From Pinisolibacter sp040275425 (GTDB lineage: Bacteria; Pseudomonadota; Alphaproteobacteria; Rhizobiales; Ancalomicrobiaceae): a DNA stretch of 22,499 nucleotides. Positions 8,278 through 16,344 of the stretch are shown here, in pieces. Position numbers and translations under genes: made by a program. The notes beneath the pieces were generated by a model that saw nothing but the letters and a program-made list of their open reading frames with translations, did no database searches and was not told where the DNA came from. The stretch covers positions 1 through 22,499 of the forward strand of contig JBEOKB010000080.1 in assembly GCA_040275425.1 (NCBI GenBank), given 5' to 3'. Each line of letters begins with the position of its first letter. Positions within the stretch are counted from its first letter, which is position 1.

Positions 8278-9279
8278 ATGACCGACATTCCCGCCACCCA
8301 TACCGTGATCGCGATTCCCTCCCCCGGCGGCCCGGAGGCGCTGGTCGCGGAGACGCGGGACGTGCCGGTTCCGGGGCCGGGCGAGATCCTGATCGCGGTG
8401 CGGGCGGCCGGGGTCAATCGACCGGACGTGCTCCAGCGCGAGGGCGGCTATCCGCCGCCGAAGGGCGCCTCCGACATTCCGGGGCTGGAAGTCGCGGGCG
8501 AGGTGGTGGCGCGCGGCGCCGGGGCGGAGGCCTTCGCGCTCGGTGAGGCGGTGGTCGCGCTTCTGTCGGGCGGCGGCTATGCCGAATACGCGGTGGTGGC
8601 GGAGAGCAACGCGCTACCGCTGCCGAAGGGGCTCTCGTTCGTCGAGGGCGCGGGCATCCCGGAGACCTTCTTCACGGTGTGGTCGAACGTGTTCGATCGG
8701 GCCGGGCTGAAGCCGGGCGAGGTGTTCCTGATCCACGGCGGCACCTCGGGCATCGGGGTCACGGCGATCCAGCTCGCCAAGGCGTTCGGGGCGACGGTGA
8801 TCGCCACCGCCGGGGGGGAGGCCAAGTGCGCGCGCTGCCGCGAACTCGGGGCGGATCTGGCGATCGACTATCGCACGCAGGATTTCGTCAAGGAGGTCAA
8901 GGACTTCACCAAGGGGCGCGGCGCCGACGTCATTCTCGACATGGTCGGGGGCGACTACATCGAGAAGAACCACGAGGCGGCGGCGGTCGAGGGGCGGATC
9001 GTGCAGATCGCCTTCCTGCGCGGGGCGAAGACGACGATCAACTTCATGCGGGTGATGCTGAAGCGCCTGACCCACACCGGCTCGACGCTCCGGGCGCGCG
9101 ACACCGCGTTCAAGGCGGCGATCGCGACGGCGCTGCGCGAGAAGGTGTGGCCCTTGATCGAGGCGGGGCGGGTGAAGGTGGTGGTCGATTCGACCTATCC
9201 CCTGCGCGAGGTGGTCGAGGCGCACCGGCGGATGGAGACCAACGCCCACATCGGCAAGATCGTGCTCACGGTCGGATGA
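8278..9279 (+). CDS. NAD(P)H-dependent quinone oxidoreductase, PIG3 type (MDR family)
   Basis: The 333-residue protein is a medium-chain dehydrogenase/reductase without the zinc ligands of alcohol dehydrogenases, closest to the TP53I3/PIG3 type of quinone oxidoreductase. The N-terminal GroES-like domain has the AGVNRPDVLQREGGYPPP motif (about residues 44-61) and GLEVAGEV. The Rossmann domain has the cofactor loop IHGGTSGIGVTAIQLAK (about residues 152-168). It should transfer electrons from NADPH to quinones or similar acceptors in the cytoplasm. A GGAG ribosome site lies about 8 nt before the ATG. It follows the cupin gene by 19 bp and is followed by the trcR promoter. Confidence 0.92.
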   Translation: MTDIPATHTVIAIPSPGGPEALVAETRDVPVPGPGEILIAVRAAGVNRPDVLQREGGYPPPKGASDIPGLEVAGEVVARGAGAEAFALGEAVVALLSGGGYAEYAVVAESNALPLPKGLSFVEGAGIPETFFTVWSNVFDRAGLKPGEVFLIHGGTSGIGVTAIQLAKAFGATVIATAGGEAKCARCRELGADLAIDYRTQDFVKEVKDFTKGRGADVILDMVGGDYIEKNHEAAAVEGRIVQIAFLRGAKTTINFMRVMLKRLTHTGSTLRARDTAFKAAIATALREKVWPLIEAGRVKVVVDSTYPLREVVEAHRRMETNAHIGKIVLTVG

Positions 9280-9306
9280 GGGACGAGCGTTTCGCCGTCG
9301 TTCGAT

Positions 9307-9335
9307 TTGCGCGAAGCGACGACACGCGGTATAGG
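9307..9335 (+). promoter_or_regulatory. Candidate trcR promoter
   Basis: TTGCGC (9307-9312), 17 bp and TATAGG (9330-9335) make one of the best promoter matches in the window. Transcription would start near 9342, about 77 nt before the trcR ATG. Confidence 0.5.
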
Positions 9336-9418
9336 TGGTCCATCTCCGTTCATACCCGAGTGAATCTCCGCTTCCCCCCGCCGGCCGGCCGGGAGAAGCC
9401 TCGAGGAAGGTCCATCCG

Positions 9419-10159
9419 ATGGCTGCTCCGCAGAACACGCCCCTGATGCCCAAGGCGACCGCCGTGTGGCTGGTCGAGAACACCGCGCTGTCGTTCGATC
9501 AGATCGCCGCCTTCTGCCGGCTGCATCCGCTCGAGGTGAAGGCGATCGCCGACGGCGAAGCGGCGCAGGGCATCAAGGGTCTCGACCCGATCATCACCGG
9601 CCAGCTCACCCGCGACGAGATCGAGAAGGCGGTTCGCCAGCCCGAGCATCGCCTCAAGCTCGCAGACCCCAAGGTGCGCGTGCCCGAGGCCAAGCGTCGC
9701 GGTCCGCGCTACACGCCGGTGTCGCGTCGTCACGATCGCCCCAACGCGATCCTGTGGCTCCTGCGCAATCATCCGGAGCTGAAGGACGCGGCGATCATGC
9801 GTCTGGTCGGCACCACCAAGACCACCATTCAGCAGATCCGCGAGCGCACCCACTGGAACGCCGCCAATCTGGCGCCGTCCGATCCGGTGACGCTCGGCCT
9901 GTGCTCGCAGCTCGAGCTCGACCTCGAGGTCGAGAAGGCGGCGAAGTCGATGCCGATCCGCGCCGCCGGCGATCCGGGTGCCGCGACCATGCTGTCGGTC
10001 GACGAGACCGTGACGCATGCCGGCCTCGAGGGCGCGGGCGACTACGGTTCGGGCTCGCGCGGCGGTTCACCCGACGATCTCGACGCCGACAAGATCTTCG
10101 CCAAGCTCAAGAGCCTCAAGGGGCCGGACGCGACCGAAGAGGAAGAAGAGGGCTTCTGA
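9419..10159 (+). CDS. trcR: DUF1013 family protein, annotated elsewhere as cell cycle transcriptional regulator TrcR
   Basis: The 246-residue protein belongs to DUF1013, an alphaproteobacterial family known as TrcR. Two related helical blocks are visible: MPKATAVWLVENTALSFDQI with AAFCRLHPLEVKAIADGE, and RPNAILWLLRNHPELKDA with IMRLVGTTKTTIQQIRERTHW. Both look like helix-turn-helix units, which fits DNA binding. The C-terminus is low-complexity and ends in a run of acidic residues (TEEEEEGF). A GAGGAAGG ribosome site lies 8 nt before the ATG at 9419, which also begins the conserved sequence. It is a monocistronic unit: own promoter upstream, strong hairpin downstream. The regulatory role comes from family annotation, not from this sequence. 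Confidence 0.88.
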   Translation: MAAPQNTPLMPKATAVWLVENTALSFDQIAAFCRLHPLEVKAIADGEAAQGIKGLDPIITGQLTRDEIEKAVRQPEHRLKLADPKVRVPEAKRRGPRYTPVSRRHDRPNAILWLLRNHPELKDAAIMRLVGTTKTTIQQIRERTHWNAANLAPSDPVTLGLCSQLELDLEVEKAAKSMPIRAAGDPGAATMLSVDETVTHAGLEGAGDYGSGSRGGSPDDLDADKIFAKLKSLKGPDATEEEEEGF

Positions 10160-10189
10160 GCCCTCGCCTGCGGGCGCGCGACCATCCGA

Positions 10190-10229
10190 AACGAGAAACG
10201 GGCGGGGATCTCCCCGCCCGTTTCTCGTT
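10190..10229. terminator. Bidirectional terminator between trcR and the DUF2336 gene
   Basis: An 18-bp perfect stem pairs 10190-10207 with 10212-10229 around the loop ATCT. One side reads AACGAGAAACGGGCGGGG. The plus-strand side ends in GTTTCTCGTTCC, a modest U-rich run. It lies in the 88-bp gap between convergent genes, so it can end transcription from both sides. Confidence 0.8.
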
Positions 10230-10247
10230 CCTAACGATCGATCCGGC

Positions 10248-11324
10248 TCACACGCCCATGACGGAGGCGCGGACCTTGTGGAAGCGCAGGGCGCGGTCGG
10301 CGGAGGCGCGGTCGATCACCTTGTATTCGCGAGCCATGCGCTCGGCCTCGGCGGGGGGCAGCTGCAGGCGCTCGCAGCGCAGACGCGACAGGCGCAGATA
10401 GGTGGCGTCGCCGACGGCGAGGCTGCGGCAGACCAGGGCGATGCCGAAGTCGTTGACCTTGTGCAGGACGTTGGAGACGTGGGACTCCGTCAGCTGACCG
10501 AGTTCGGCCATCAGCATGGCGATGTCGACCAGGCGCTTGCCGTGGATCAGTTCGTCGAGGGCGAGATCGAGGCGGCGGCGGCCCTCGCGGATCTCGGTCG
10601 CCATCAGATGGACCTCGCGCTCGGCGCGGCGACGCTGGTCGCGCGACTGCTCGAGTTCCTCCTGGGTCTGCTTGAGGAGATCGGCGGCGGCGCGACGGTT
10701 CTGCTCGATGAAGTCGCGCAGGCGGGCGCTCGATTCGCGGTCGAGCGAAGCGACGATGCGGTCGAGACGCTCGAAGGGGATGTCCTCGCGCTCGGCGAGG
10801 TTGCCGGCGATGGCGGGGAACTCCACCGCCCGATACGTCAGCTGCTGGAGGCCTCCGTCGGAGAAGCGGGCGCCGGTGTTGCGCGAGACGCCTTCCAGAA
10901 CCTCCTGGCCGCCGCGGTCGATCAGGACGTCGGTGACGGCCTCCGACAGGGTGGCGCGCCGGGTGATGGCGACCAGATGAGCCTGACCTTCGACGGTGGT
11001 GACGATCTCGCGCAGATCGTCGTCGGTGAGGACGGGCGAATGCTGGAGCACCGGGGCGGCGACGGCGGCGTCCTCGTCACGGGCGAGGCGATTTGCGAGA
11101 TCGTGCGGGGTCTGGGCGAGAGGGGCGACCTTCTCGGCCAGGGCGATGCGGTCCTCGAGGCGGACCTGACCGAGCAGGCGGCAGAAGATGTCGCCGAACA
11201 GGACCAGTTCGCGGTCGTTGTGATCCTCGACGCCGTCCACGAACAGGTCGGAAATCTGCTGCATCACCGCGCGACGGTTCTCGCTCGACGGTTCCTTGGC
11301 CAGGGACAACAGCTCTGAAAACAT
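10248..11324 (-). CDS. DUF2336 family protein
   Basis: The 358-residue protein fits DUF2336, a mostly alphaproteobacterial family with HEAT-like helical repeats. The first ~200 residues are paired helices (SDLFVDGVEDHNDRELVLFGDIF, then RIALAEKVAPLAQTPHDLANRLARDEDAAVAAPVL split over successive helices). Next is a charged coiled-coil-like stretch (about 205-250, QTQEELEQSRDQRRRAER). The C-terminal part carries LAELGQLTESHVSNVL and RLSRLRCERLQLPPAEAE. There is no signal peptide or membrane segment, so it is probably cytoplasmic. Function is unknown. A GGAAG ribosome site lies 8 nt before the ATG. It is 140 bp downstream of the chemoreceptor gene on the same strand; hairpin 11383-11399 lies between, so co-transcription is uncertain. 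Confidence 0.85.
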   Translation of the reverse strand: MFSELLSLAKEPSSENRRAVMQQISDLFVDGVEDHNDRELVLFGDIFCRLLGQVRLEDRIALAEKVAPLAQTPHDLANRLARDEDAAVAAPVLQHSPVLTDDDLREIVTTVEGQAHLVAITRRATLSEAVTDVLIDRGGQEVLEGVSRNTGARFSDGGLQQLTYRAVEFPAIAGNLAEREDIPFERLDRIVASLDRESSARLRDFIEQNRRAAADLLKQTQEELEQSRDQRRRAEREVHLMATEIREGRRRLDLALDELIHGKRLVDIAMLMAELGQLTESHVSNVLHKVNDFGIALVCRSLAVGDATYLRLSRLRCERLQLPPAEAERMAREYKVIDRASADRALRFHKVRASVMGV

Positions 11325-11382
11325 GGACGTCTTCCGAATGATCGGGTCGGCGGAGAGCGAAGCGAGGGGCCTCGCCGCATGA

Positions 11383-11399
11383 CGGCTCGCGGGGAGCCG
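11383..11399 (-). other. Small hairpin between the chemoreceptor and DUF2336 genes
   Basis: CGGCTC (11383-11388) pairs with GAGCCG (11394-11399) around a 5-nt loop. There is no U-run on the minus strand after it, so it is a possible pause or processing site more than a clear terminator. A perfect palindrome GAAACGTTTC (11451-11460) also lies in this gap, just after the chemoreceptor stop. Confidence 0.3.
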
Positions 11400-11464
11400 C
11401 AGTGGTCGACGGCAGGATCGACGATTCCCCTTGAAGTTCGGTTAAGAGTGGAAACGTTTCGGGC

Positions 11465-13801
11465 TCAGGCGGCGGCGAAACGTTCGAAGGCGTCGAGGTT
11501 GGTGAGCGCCTCGTCGAAACGGAAGCCGACGGCGTCGGCGCCGATGCGGGCGACGGTGGCGTCCATCGTCATGCCGCCGGCCATCTCGACGCGCACGCGG
11601 TCGCCGACCGAAACGCGCTCCACGGGCGTGATGCGGCAGCCGGTTTCGGAGACGTCGATCATCGAGGTGGTGATGCGGCGACCGCAGGTGTGGACGACCA
11701 CGATCTCGTTCATCTTGACGCGCAGGTTCTCGCGGCGTTCGCGCACGTCGGAGGAGACGTCGTGCAGGAACTTCTCGACCGCCTGCGACAGGGCGCCGGC
11801 GGCGCGGGTGAGGGTGTCGGAGGCGGTGTGGACGCGGCCGGCCTCGACGGTGGTGGCGTGAATGGCGCCGTTGACGCCGTGGACGTTGCGGGCGACCTGA
11901 GAGGTACCGTCGGAGGCGCACTGGACCGACTGGGCGATCTCGCGGGTGGCGGCCTCCTGTTCCTCCACCGCCGAGGCGATGGCGGTGGTGACGGTGGAGA
12001 TCTCGCCGACGGTGCGGGAGATGCCGCGAATGGCGTCGACGGCGTTGCGGGTCGAGGTCTGGATGTCGGCGATCTGGTCGGCGATCTCGGTGGTGGCCTG
12101 CGAGGTCTGCTGGGCGAGCGACTTCACTTCCGCCGCGACCACGGCGAAGCCGCGGCCCATCTCGCCGGCGCGGGCGGCCTCGATGGTGGCGTTGAGGGCG
12201 AGCAGGTTGGTCTGGCCGGCGATGTCGCGGATGAGCCCGACCACGGCGCCGATCTTCTCGGCCGCCTCGGCGAGCGAGGAGACGTCGCGATCGGTGGCGA
12301 GGGCGGTCTCGGTCGCCTCGGTGACGATGGCGCTGGCCTTCTGGGCCTGACCGGCGATCTCGCGAATCGAGGCGGCGAGCTGCTCGGTGGCGGCGGCCAC
12401 GGTCTGGACGTTCGAGGAGGCGCCGGAGGAGGCGTTCTCGGCCGAGGCGGCCTCGCCGGCGGCGGTGCGGGCGACGTCGCTCAGGGTCGAGGCGGTGGTG
12501 CGCATGGTCGCGGTCTCGGTGTCGACCGCCTCGAGGGTCGTGGAGATGGTCGAGCGGAACTCGGTGACGATGCGGTCGACGTGGACCTGACGCAGGTGCT
12601 CGCGTTCGCGTTCGGCGCGGGCGTTGCGTTCGAGGCGGATGCGTTCGACCACGTTCTCGCGCAGGACCTCGACGGCGCGGGCCATGTCGCCGATCTCGTC
12701 GCGGCGCTCGCGGTCGTCGATCACCACCGAGGTGTCGTTGCCGGCGAGGCGGCGCATCAGTTCGGCGAGGTGTTCGATCGGCACCGAGATGGTGCGGGCG
12801 ACGTAGATCGAGACGGCGGCGGTGACGACCGCCAGGACGCCGATCAGGGAGGCGAGAACCCAGAACTTCAGGCCGGCGGCGCGGGCGAGGGCGTCGGCCC
12901 GGGCGACGATGTCGGCGGCGACGTGGTCCTCGATCGTCTTCATGGCGTCGATGCGGCGGGTGGCGGCCTCGAACCAGACGGGACCGGCGATCACCGTCGG
13001 GTCGGCGCCGAAGGGGGCGTCCCAGGCGACGGCGCGCATGCGATCGACCTCGGACTGGATCGGACCGGCGAGGGCGGCGTCCCAGGCGGCGATCTGGCTC
13101 GGCGCGGCATGGCGGCGGAAGGTGGCGAACAGGGTGTCCTGCTGGGCGGCGAGGCGGACGAAGGTGCGGTGAACCTGTGGCGCGAAGGTGCCGGCGGCGA
13201 AGCCGGTGGCGCCGGTGGCGCGCTCCTGGCCGGCCCGTTCCTTGCCCTGGAGCAGGGCGGACCAGGCGGTGAGCGAGCGGACGATCTCGCCCTCGTCGGT
13301 GATGCCGACCACGCTCTCGATCATGGCGAGGAGCTGGGTGATGGCGCCGGTGTAGTAGGCGGCGGACTCGGCCGGGGGCAGGATCAGGGTCGAGACGTCG
13401 GCGCGGATGCGATCGAGGCGGCCGAGGGCGGTCTCGACCTCGGCGCGCGGGCGGGCGAAGCCTTCGAAGGCGAGGTGCGCGTCGGGGTGGGCGAGGGCGG
13501 CGCCGAAGGCGGCGAGCGCGCGGTCGGTGTCGGCGCGGCGGGCCTGGAGATCGGCGACGAACTTCGTCCCCTTGGAGCCGAGGAACCCGGCGGAGGTGCC
13601 GCGCTCCTTCTGCAGCTCGTGGACGAGGCCGGAGATGGTCGGGGCGAGGCGGACGACGTCGGCGACGCCCGCGGTCTCCACCGCGATCTCGCGCTCGATC
13701 AGCAGCATCCGGATGCCGACGCCCGTCAGCGCCAGAATCGGAATGAGGCAGAGGATCGCGATCCGAATCGAGATCGAGGCGTTCAGAAAGAACCGAGCCA
13801 T
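11465..13801 (-). CDS. Methyl-accepting chemotaxis protein: NIT-type sensor, HAMP, signalling domain, PilZ
   Basis: The 778-residue chemoreceptor has four parts. A membrane anchor (about 10-33) precedes a periplasmic sensor of about 280 residues whose ELQKERGTSAGFLGSKG (62-78) is the hallmark of NIT (nitrate/nitrite-sensing) domains. After the second membrane segment (about 312-335) comes a HAMP domain to about 390, then the methyl-accepting domain (410-680) with the hairpin tip IRDIAGQTNLLALNATIEAAR and GRGFAVVAAEVKSLA, which contacts CheA and CheW. The last ~90 residues are a PilZ domain with RENLR (690-694, RxxxR) and DVSETG (716-721, DxSxxG), the c-di-GMP binding signature. NIT ligand specificity is not proven by sequence. 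No other che gene is in the window. It is flanked by DUF2336 and ubiG on the same strand. Confidence 0.95.
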   Translation of the reverse strand: MARFFLNASISIRIAILCLIPILALTGVGIRMLLIEREIAVETAGVADVVRLAPTISGLVHELQKERGTSAGFLGSKGTKFVADLQARRADTDRALAAFGAALAHPDAHLAFEGFARPRAEVETALGRLDRIRADVSTLILPPAESAAYYTGAITQLLAMIESVVGITDEGEIVRSLTAWSALLQGKERAGQERATGATGFAAGTFAPQVHRTFVRLAAQQDTLFATFRRHAAPSQIAAWDAALAGPIQSEVDRMRAVAWDAPFGADPTVIAGPVWFEAATRRIDAMKTIEDHVAADIVARADALARAAGLKFWVLASLIGVLAVVTAAVSIYVARTISVPIEHLAELMRRLAGNDTSVVIDDRERRDEIGDMARAVEVLRENVVERIRLERNARAEREREHLRQVHVDRIVTEFRSTISTTLEAVDTETATMRTTASTLSDVARTAAGEAASAENASSGASSNVQTVAAATEQLAASIREIAGQAQKASAIVTEATETALATDRDVSSLAEAAEKIGAVVGLIRDIAGQTNLLALNATIEAARAGEMGRGFAVVAAEVKSLAQQTSQATTEIADQIADIQTSTRNAVDAIRGISRTVGEISTVTTAIASAVEEQEAATREIAQSVQCASDGTSQVARNVHGVNGAIHATTVEAGRVHTASDTLTRAAGALSQAVEKFLHDVSSDVRERRENLRVKMNEIVVVHTCGRRITTSMIDVSETGCRITPVERVSVGDRVRVEMAGGMTMDATVARIGADAVGFRFDEALTNLDAFERFAAA

Positions 13802-13818
13802 GACGTCCCACCGAAAAA

Positions 13819-13839
13819 AGATCTATTCGGCGTAGATCT
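13819..13839. promoter_or_regulatory. Inverted repeat just upstream of the chemoreceptor start
   Basis: AGATCTA (13819-13825) and TAGATCT (13833-13839) are perfect 7-bp arms around a 7-bp spacer, about 18 bp before the ATG at 13801. It could be an operator or a hairpin in the 5' leader. Further upstream in the 157-bp gap are TTGAAcTTCAA (13877-13887) and arms GCAATCG/CGATTGC (13858-13864 and 13905-13911). No convincing sigma-70 promoter was found. Confidence 0.35.
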
Positions 13840-13958
13840 CTAATGCCTCAACCTTAAGCAATCGTGGACGAACTCGTTGAACTTCAAACACAATCCACCA
13901 CCGTCGATTGCGTTCGGCGATCCGAAACGTTACGCCTGGGAACCTGCGGTGGCGCGGC

Positions 13959-14711
13959 TCAGGCCGGGCGCTCGGCGAGCATCAGGTAGTTCACGTCGAG
14001 GTCGCCCGGCTTCAGGCTCCACGAGCCGCGCAGGGGATCGAAGACCATGCCGCAGGCGTCCTCGACGACGAGGCCGGTGGCTTCGACGGCGCGGGTCAGT
14101 TCCTTCGGGGTGACGAACTTCGACCAGGTGTGGGTGCCGGGCGGCAGCCAGCGCAGGACGTATTCGGCGCCGACGATGGCCAGCGCGAAGCTCTTCAGCG
14201 TGCGGTTCAGTGTCGCGAGCAGGAGGATGCCGCCGGGGCGGACGAGCCCGGCCACTTCGCGCAGGAACAGCGGCAGGTCGGCGACGTGCTCGACGATCTC
14301 CATCGCCACCACCACGTCGAAGGTCTCGCCGGTCTCGGCGAGGGCCTCGGCGGTGCCGGCGCGCCAATCGACGTCGACGCCGATCTTCTCGGCGTGGGCG
14401 CGGGCGGCCTCGACGTTGGCGGCACCGGCGTCGACGCCGACCATGTCGGCGCCGAGGCGGGCGAGGGGGACGGTCAGAAGGCCGCCGCCGCAGCCGATGT
14501 CGAGGATGCGCAGGCGCTCGAGGGCGCGGGTGCTCTTCTCGTCGCGGTCGAAGCGGCGGCAGATCTCGCGCTTGATCCATTCGAGGCGGATCGGATTGAG
14601 CTCGTGGAGCGGACGCAGGCGACCGTTCGGGTCCCACCAGTCGGCGGCCATGGCCTCGAAGTTGCCGATCTCGACGGAATCGACGGTGCCGTGGGCGTGG
14701 GGGATGGTCAT
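13959..14711 (-). CDS. ubiG: Ubiquinone biosynthesis O-methyltransferase
   Basis: UbiG performs both O-methylations in ubiquinone synthesis using S-adenosylmethionine. The 250-residue protein shows the family signature AADWWDPNGRLRPLHELNPIR near the N-terminus, the SAM-binding LDIGCGGGLLTVPLARLGA with acidic GVDAG, and the post-motif VVAMEIVEHVADLPLFL. GTHTWSKFVTPKEL in the C-terminal third is also typical. The frame can start at ATG 14732, but ATG 14711 is chosen: AAGGA lies 9-10 nt before it, and the candidate promoter would start transcription near 14729, inside the longer version. It is divergent from lysC, an arrangement common in Rhizobiales. Confidence 0.95.
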   Translation of the reverse strand: MTIPHAHGTVDSVEIGNFEAMAADWWDPNGRLRPLHELNPIRLEWIKREICRRFDRDEKSTRALERLRILDIGCGGGLLTVPLARLGADMVGVDAGAANVEAARAHAEKIGVDVDWRAGTAEALAETGETFDVVVAMEIVEHVADLPLFLREVAGLVRPGGILLLATLNRTLKSFALAIVGAEYVLRWLPPGTHTWSKFVTPKELTRAVEATGLVVEDACGMVFDPLRGSWSLKPGDLDVNYLMLAERPA

Positions 14712-14735
14712 GAGGCGGGGTCCTTTCGTCATCGC

Positions 14736-14763
14736 AGGGTAGTCGGACGAGGCCGGAGGTCAA
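14736..14763 (-). promoter_or_regulatory. Candidate ubiG promoter
   Basis: Minus strand TTGACC (14763-14758), 16 bp and TACCCT (14741-14736). The -10 box ends 4 bp before the ATG at 14732, so a transcript from here would begin past that codon and favours the start at 14711. Confidence 0.45.
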
Positions 14764-14813
14764 GCGAGGCGCGCGAGAGCGCGAAATGCCACCGCGCGAG
14801 CGGGGCGCAGACG

Positions 14814-14842
14814 TTGCGCGCCACCCGGGTTTCCTTTATCAA
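14814..14842 (+). promoter_or_regulatory. Candidate lysC promoter
   Basis: TTGCGC (14814-14819), 17 bp and TATCAA (14837-14842). Transcription would start near 14849, leaving about 65 nt before the lysC start at 14914, too short for a known amino-acid riboswitch. Confidence 0.4.
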
Positions 14843-14913
14843 GCGCGCGATCCGAGCCGAGGCGATCCATCCGTCGTCGGCTCTCGTTTCCGGCACCGAT
14901 GTCGAGGGGCAAA

Positions 14914-16188
14914 ATGGCCCGTCTGGTTCTGAAATTCGGCGGTACGTCCGTCGCCAACGTCGATCGCATCCGCAACGTCGCGCGGCACGTCGCGCGCGAG
15001 GTGAGGGCCGGCCATCAGGTGGCGGTCGTCGTCTCGGCGATGTCGGGCGTCACCAACACGCTGGTCGGCTACGTCCAGGACGCCGCCAAGAGCGGCGAGG
15101 CCAAGGGCGGGCTGTTCGACCAGATGGAGTACGACGCCGTCGTCGCCTCGGGCGAGCAGGTGACGTCGGGCCTCCTGGCGATCGTGCTGCAGTCGATGGG
15201 AATTCCGGCGCGCTCGTTCCAGGGCTGGCAGATCCCGCTGGTCACCGACGAAGCGCACGGCTCCGCCCGCATCATGGACATCGACGGCGCCAAGATGGTC
15301 GACGTCATGGCCGGGGGCGAGGTGGCGGTGGTCGCCGGCTTCCAGGGCATCGGCCCGACGGGGCGCATCGCCACGCTCGGGCGCGGCGGCTCGGACACCT
15401 CGGCGGTGGCGATCGCGGCGGCGGTTTCGGCCGATCGTTGCGACATCTACACCGACGTCGACGGCGTCTACACCACCGACCCGCGCATCGTGCACAAGGC
15501 GCGCCGGCTGGAGAAGGTCGCGTTCGAGGAAATGCTCGAAATGGCCTCGCTCGGCGCCAAGGTGCTGCAGGTGCGCTCGGTCGAGCTGGCGATGGTCAAG
15601 AAGGTGCGCACCTTCGTGCGCTCGAGCTTCGAGGATCCCGACACCGTCGGGGTCGACGCCAACGGCAATCCGCCTGGAACCCTCATTTGCGACGAGGACG
15701 AGATCGTGGAAACTCAGGTCGTCACCGGGATCGCCTATTCCAAGGACGAGGCGCAGGTGTCGCTGCGTCGCGTCGCCGACAAGCCCGGCATCGCCGCGGC
15801 GGTGTTCGGCCCCTTGGCCGAGGCCAACATCAACGTCGACATGATCGTGCAGAACACGACCGCCGACGGCAAGACCACCGACATCACCTTTACCGTGCCG
15901 CAGGCCGACGAGGCGCGCGCCAAGGCGGTGCTGGAGGCGGCCCGCGACGAGATCGGCGACGTGGCGATCGACACCTCGGCCGACGTGGTCAAGGTGTCGG
16001 TGATCGGCATCGGCATGCGCTCCCACGCGGGCGTCGCCTCGCAGTGCTTCCAGGCGCTGGCGGCCAAGGGCATCAACATCCGCGCCATCACCACCTCCGA
16101 GATCAAGATCTCGGTGCTGATCGACGCGGCCTACACCGAGCTGGCGGTGCGCACGCTGCACACCGCCTACGGCCTCGACAAGGCCTGA
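14914..16188 (+). CDS. lysC: Aspartokinase
   Basis: Aspartokinase phosphorylates aspartate, the first step towards lysine, threonine, methionine and diaminopimelate. The 424-residue protein has the N-terminal KFGGTSVAN (residues 7-15), the catalytic-domain GRGGSDTSAVAIAAAV, and YTDVDGVYTTDPRI. The C-terminal third carries two ACT domains for feedback control (TGIAYSKDEAQVSLRRVADKPG and VKVSVIGIGMRSHAGVASQ). It is the mono-functional, single-polypeptide type. ATG 14899 is also in frame, but 14914 begins the family's usual MARLVLKFGG and is preceded by GAGGGG, though at short spacing. It is followed by ptsP after 156 bp and is divergent from ubiG. Confidence 0.96.
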   Translation: MARLVLKFGGTSVANVDRIRNVARHVAREVRAGHQVAVVVSAMSGVTNTLVGYVQDAAKSGEAKGGLFDQMEYDAVVASGEQVTSGLLAIVLQSMGIPARSFQGWQIPLVTDEAHGSARIMDIDGAKMVDVMAGGEVAVVAGFQGIGPTGRIATLGRGGSDTSAVAIAAAVSADRCDIYTDVDGVYTTDPRIVHKARRLEKVAFEEMLEMASLGAKVLQVRSVELAMVKKVRTFVRSSFEDPDTVGVDANGNPPGTLICDEDEIVETQVVTGIAYSKDEAQVSLRRVADKPGIAAAVFGPLAEANINVDMIVQNTTADGKTTDITFTVPQADEARAKAVLEAARDEIGDVAIDTSADVVKVSVIGIGMRSHAGVASQCFQALAAKGINIRAITTSEIKISVLIDAAYTELAVRTLHTAYGLDKA

Positions 16189-16220
16189 GCTCGGTCGCGA
16201 GACACGGTTGCGAGGTCGGG

Positions 16221-16242
16221 CCGGCGATCCCCGTATCGCCGG
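16221..16242 (+). other. Hairpin in the lysC-ptsP gap
   Basis: CCGGCGAT (16221-16228) pairs perfectly with ATCGCCGG (16235-16242) around CCCCGT. No U-run follows, so it may be a weak terminator, an attenuating structure or an mRNA processing site about 33 nt after the lysC stop. Confidence 0.4.
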
Positions 16243-16344
16243 ACGACCCGTATCGGTTGATTTCGCGGGGCCTTCGGTGACATGGTGGGCGAGAGGGCCC
16301 GCTGGGGCGGCGGCGCCGGATTCGAATCCCGAGGAGGAGCGGAG

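Noticed and set aside
13802..13860. Flagellar sigma-28 promoter (GCCGAATA) for the chemoreceptor
   Set aside because: The -10-like GCCGAATA is present on the minus strand, but the nearest TAAG-type -35 is 17 bp away instead of about 11, so the spacing does not fit.
14843..14913. Possible lysine riboswitch before lysC
   Set aside because: The predicted leader is only about 65 nt and lacks the five-helix layout; lysine riboswitches are not expected in this class.
16320..16334. GATTCGAATCCC, resembling a tRNA T-arm
   Set aside because: No acceptor stem, anticodon arm or D-arm can be drawn around it, and it overlaps the ptsP ribosome site. The match is coincidental.
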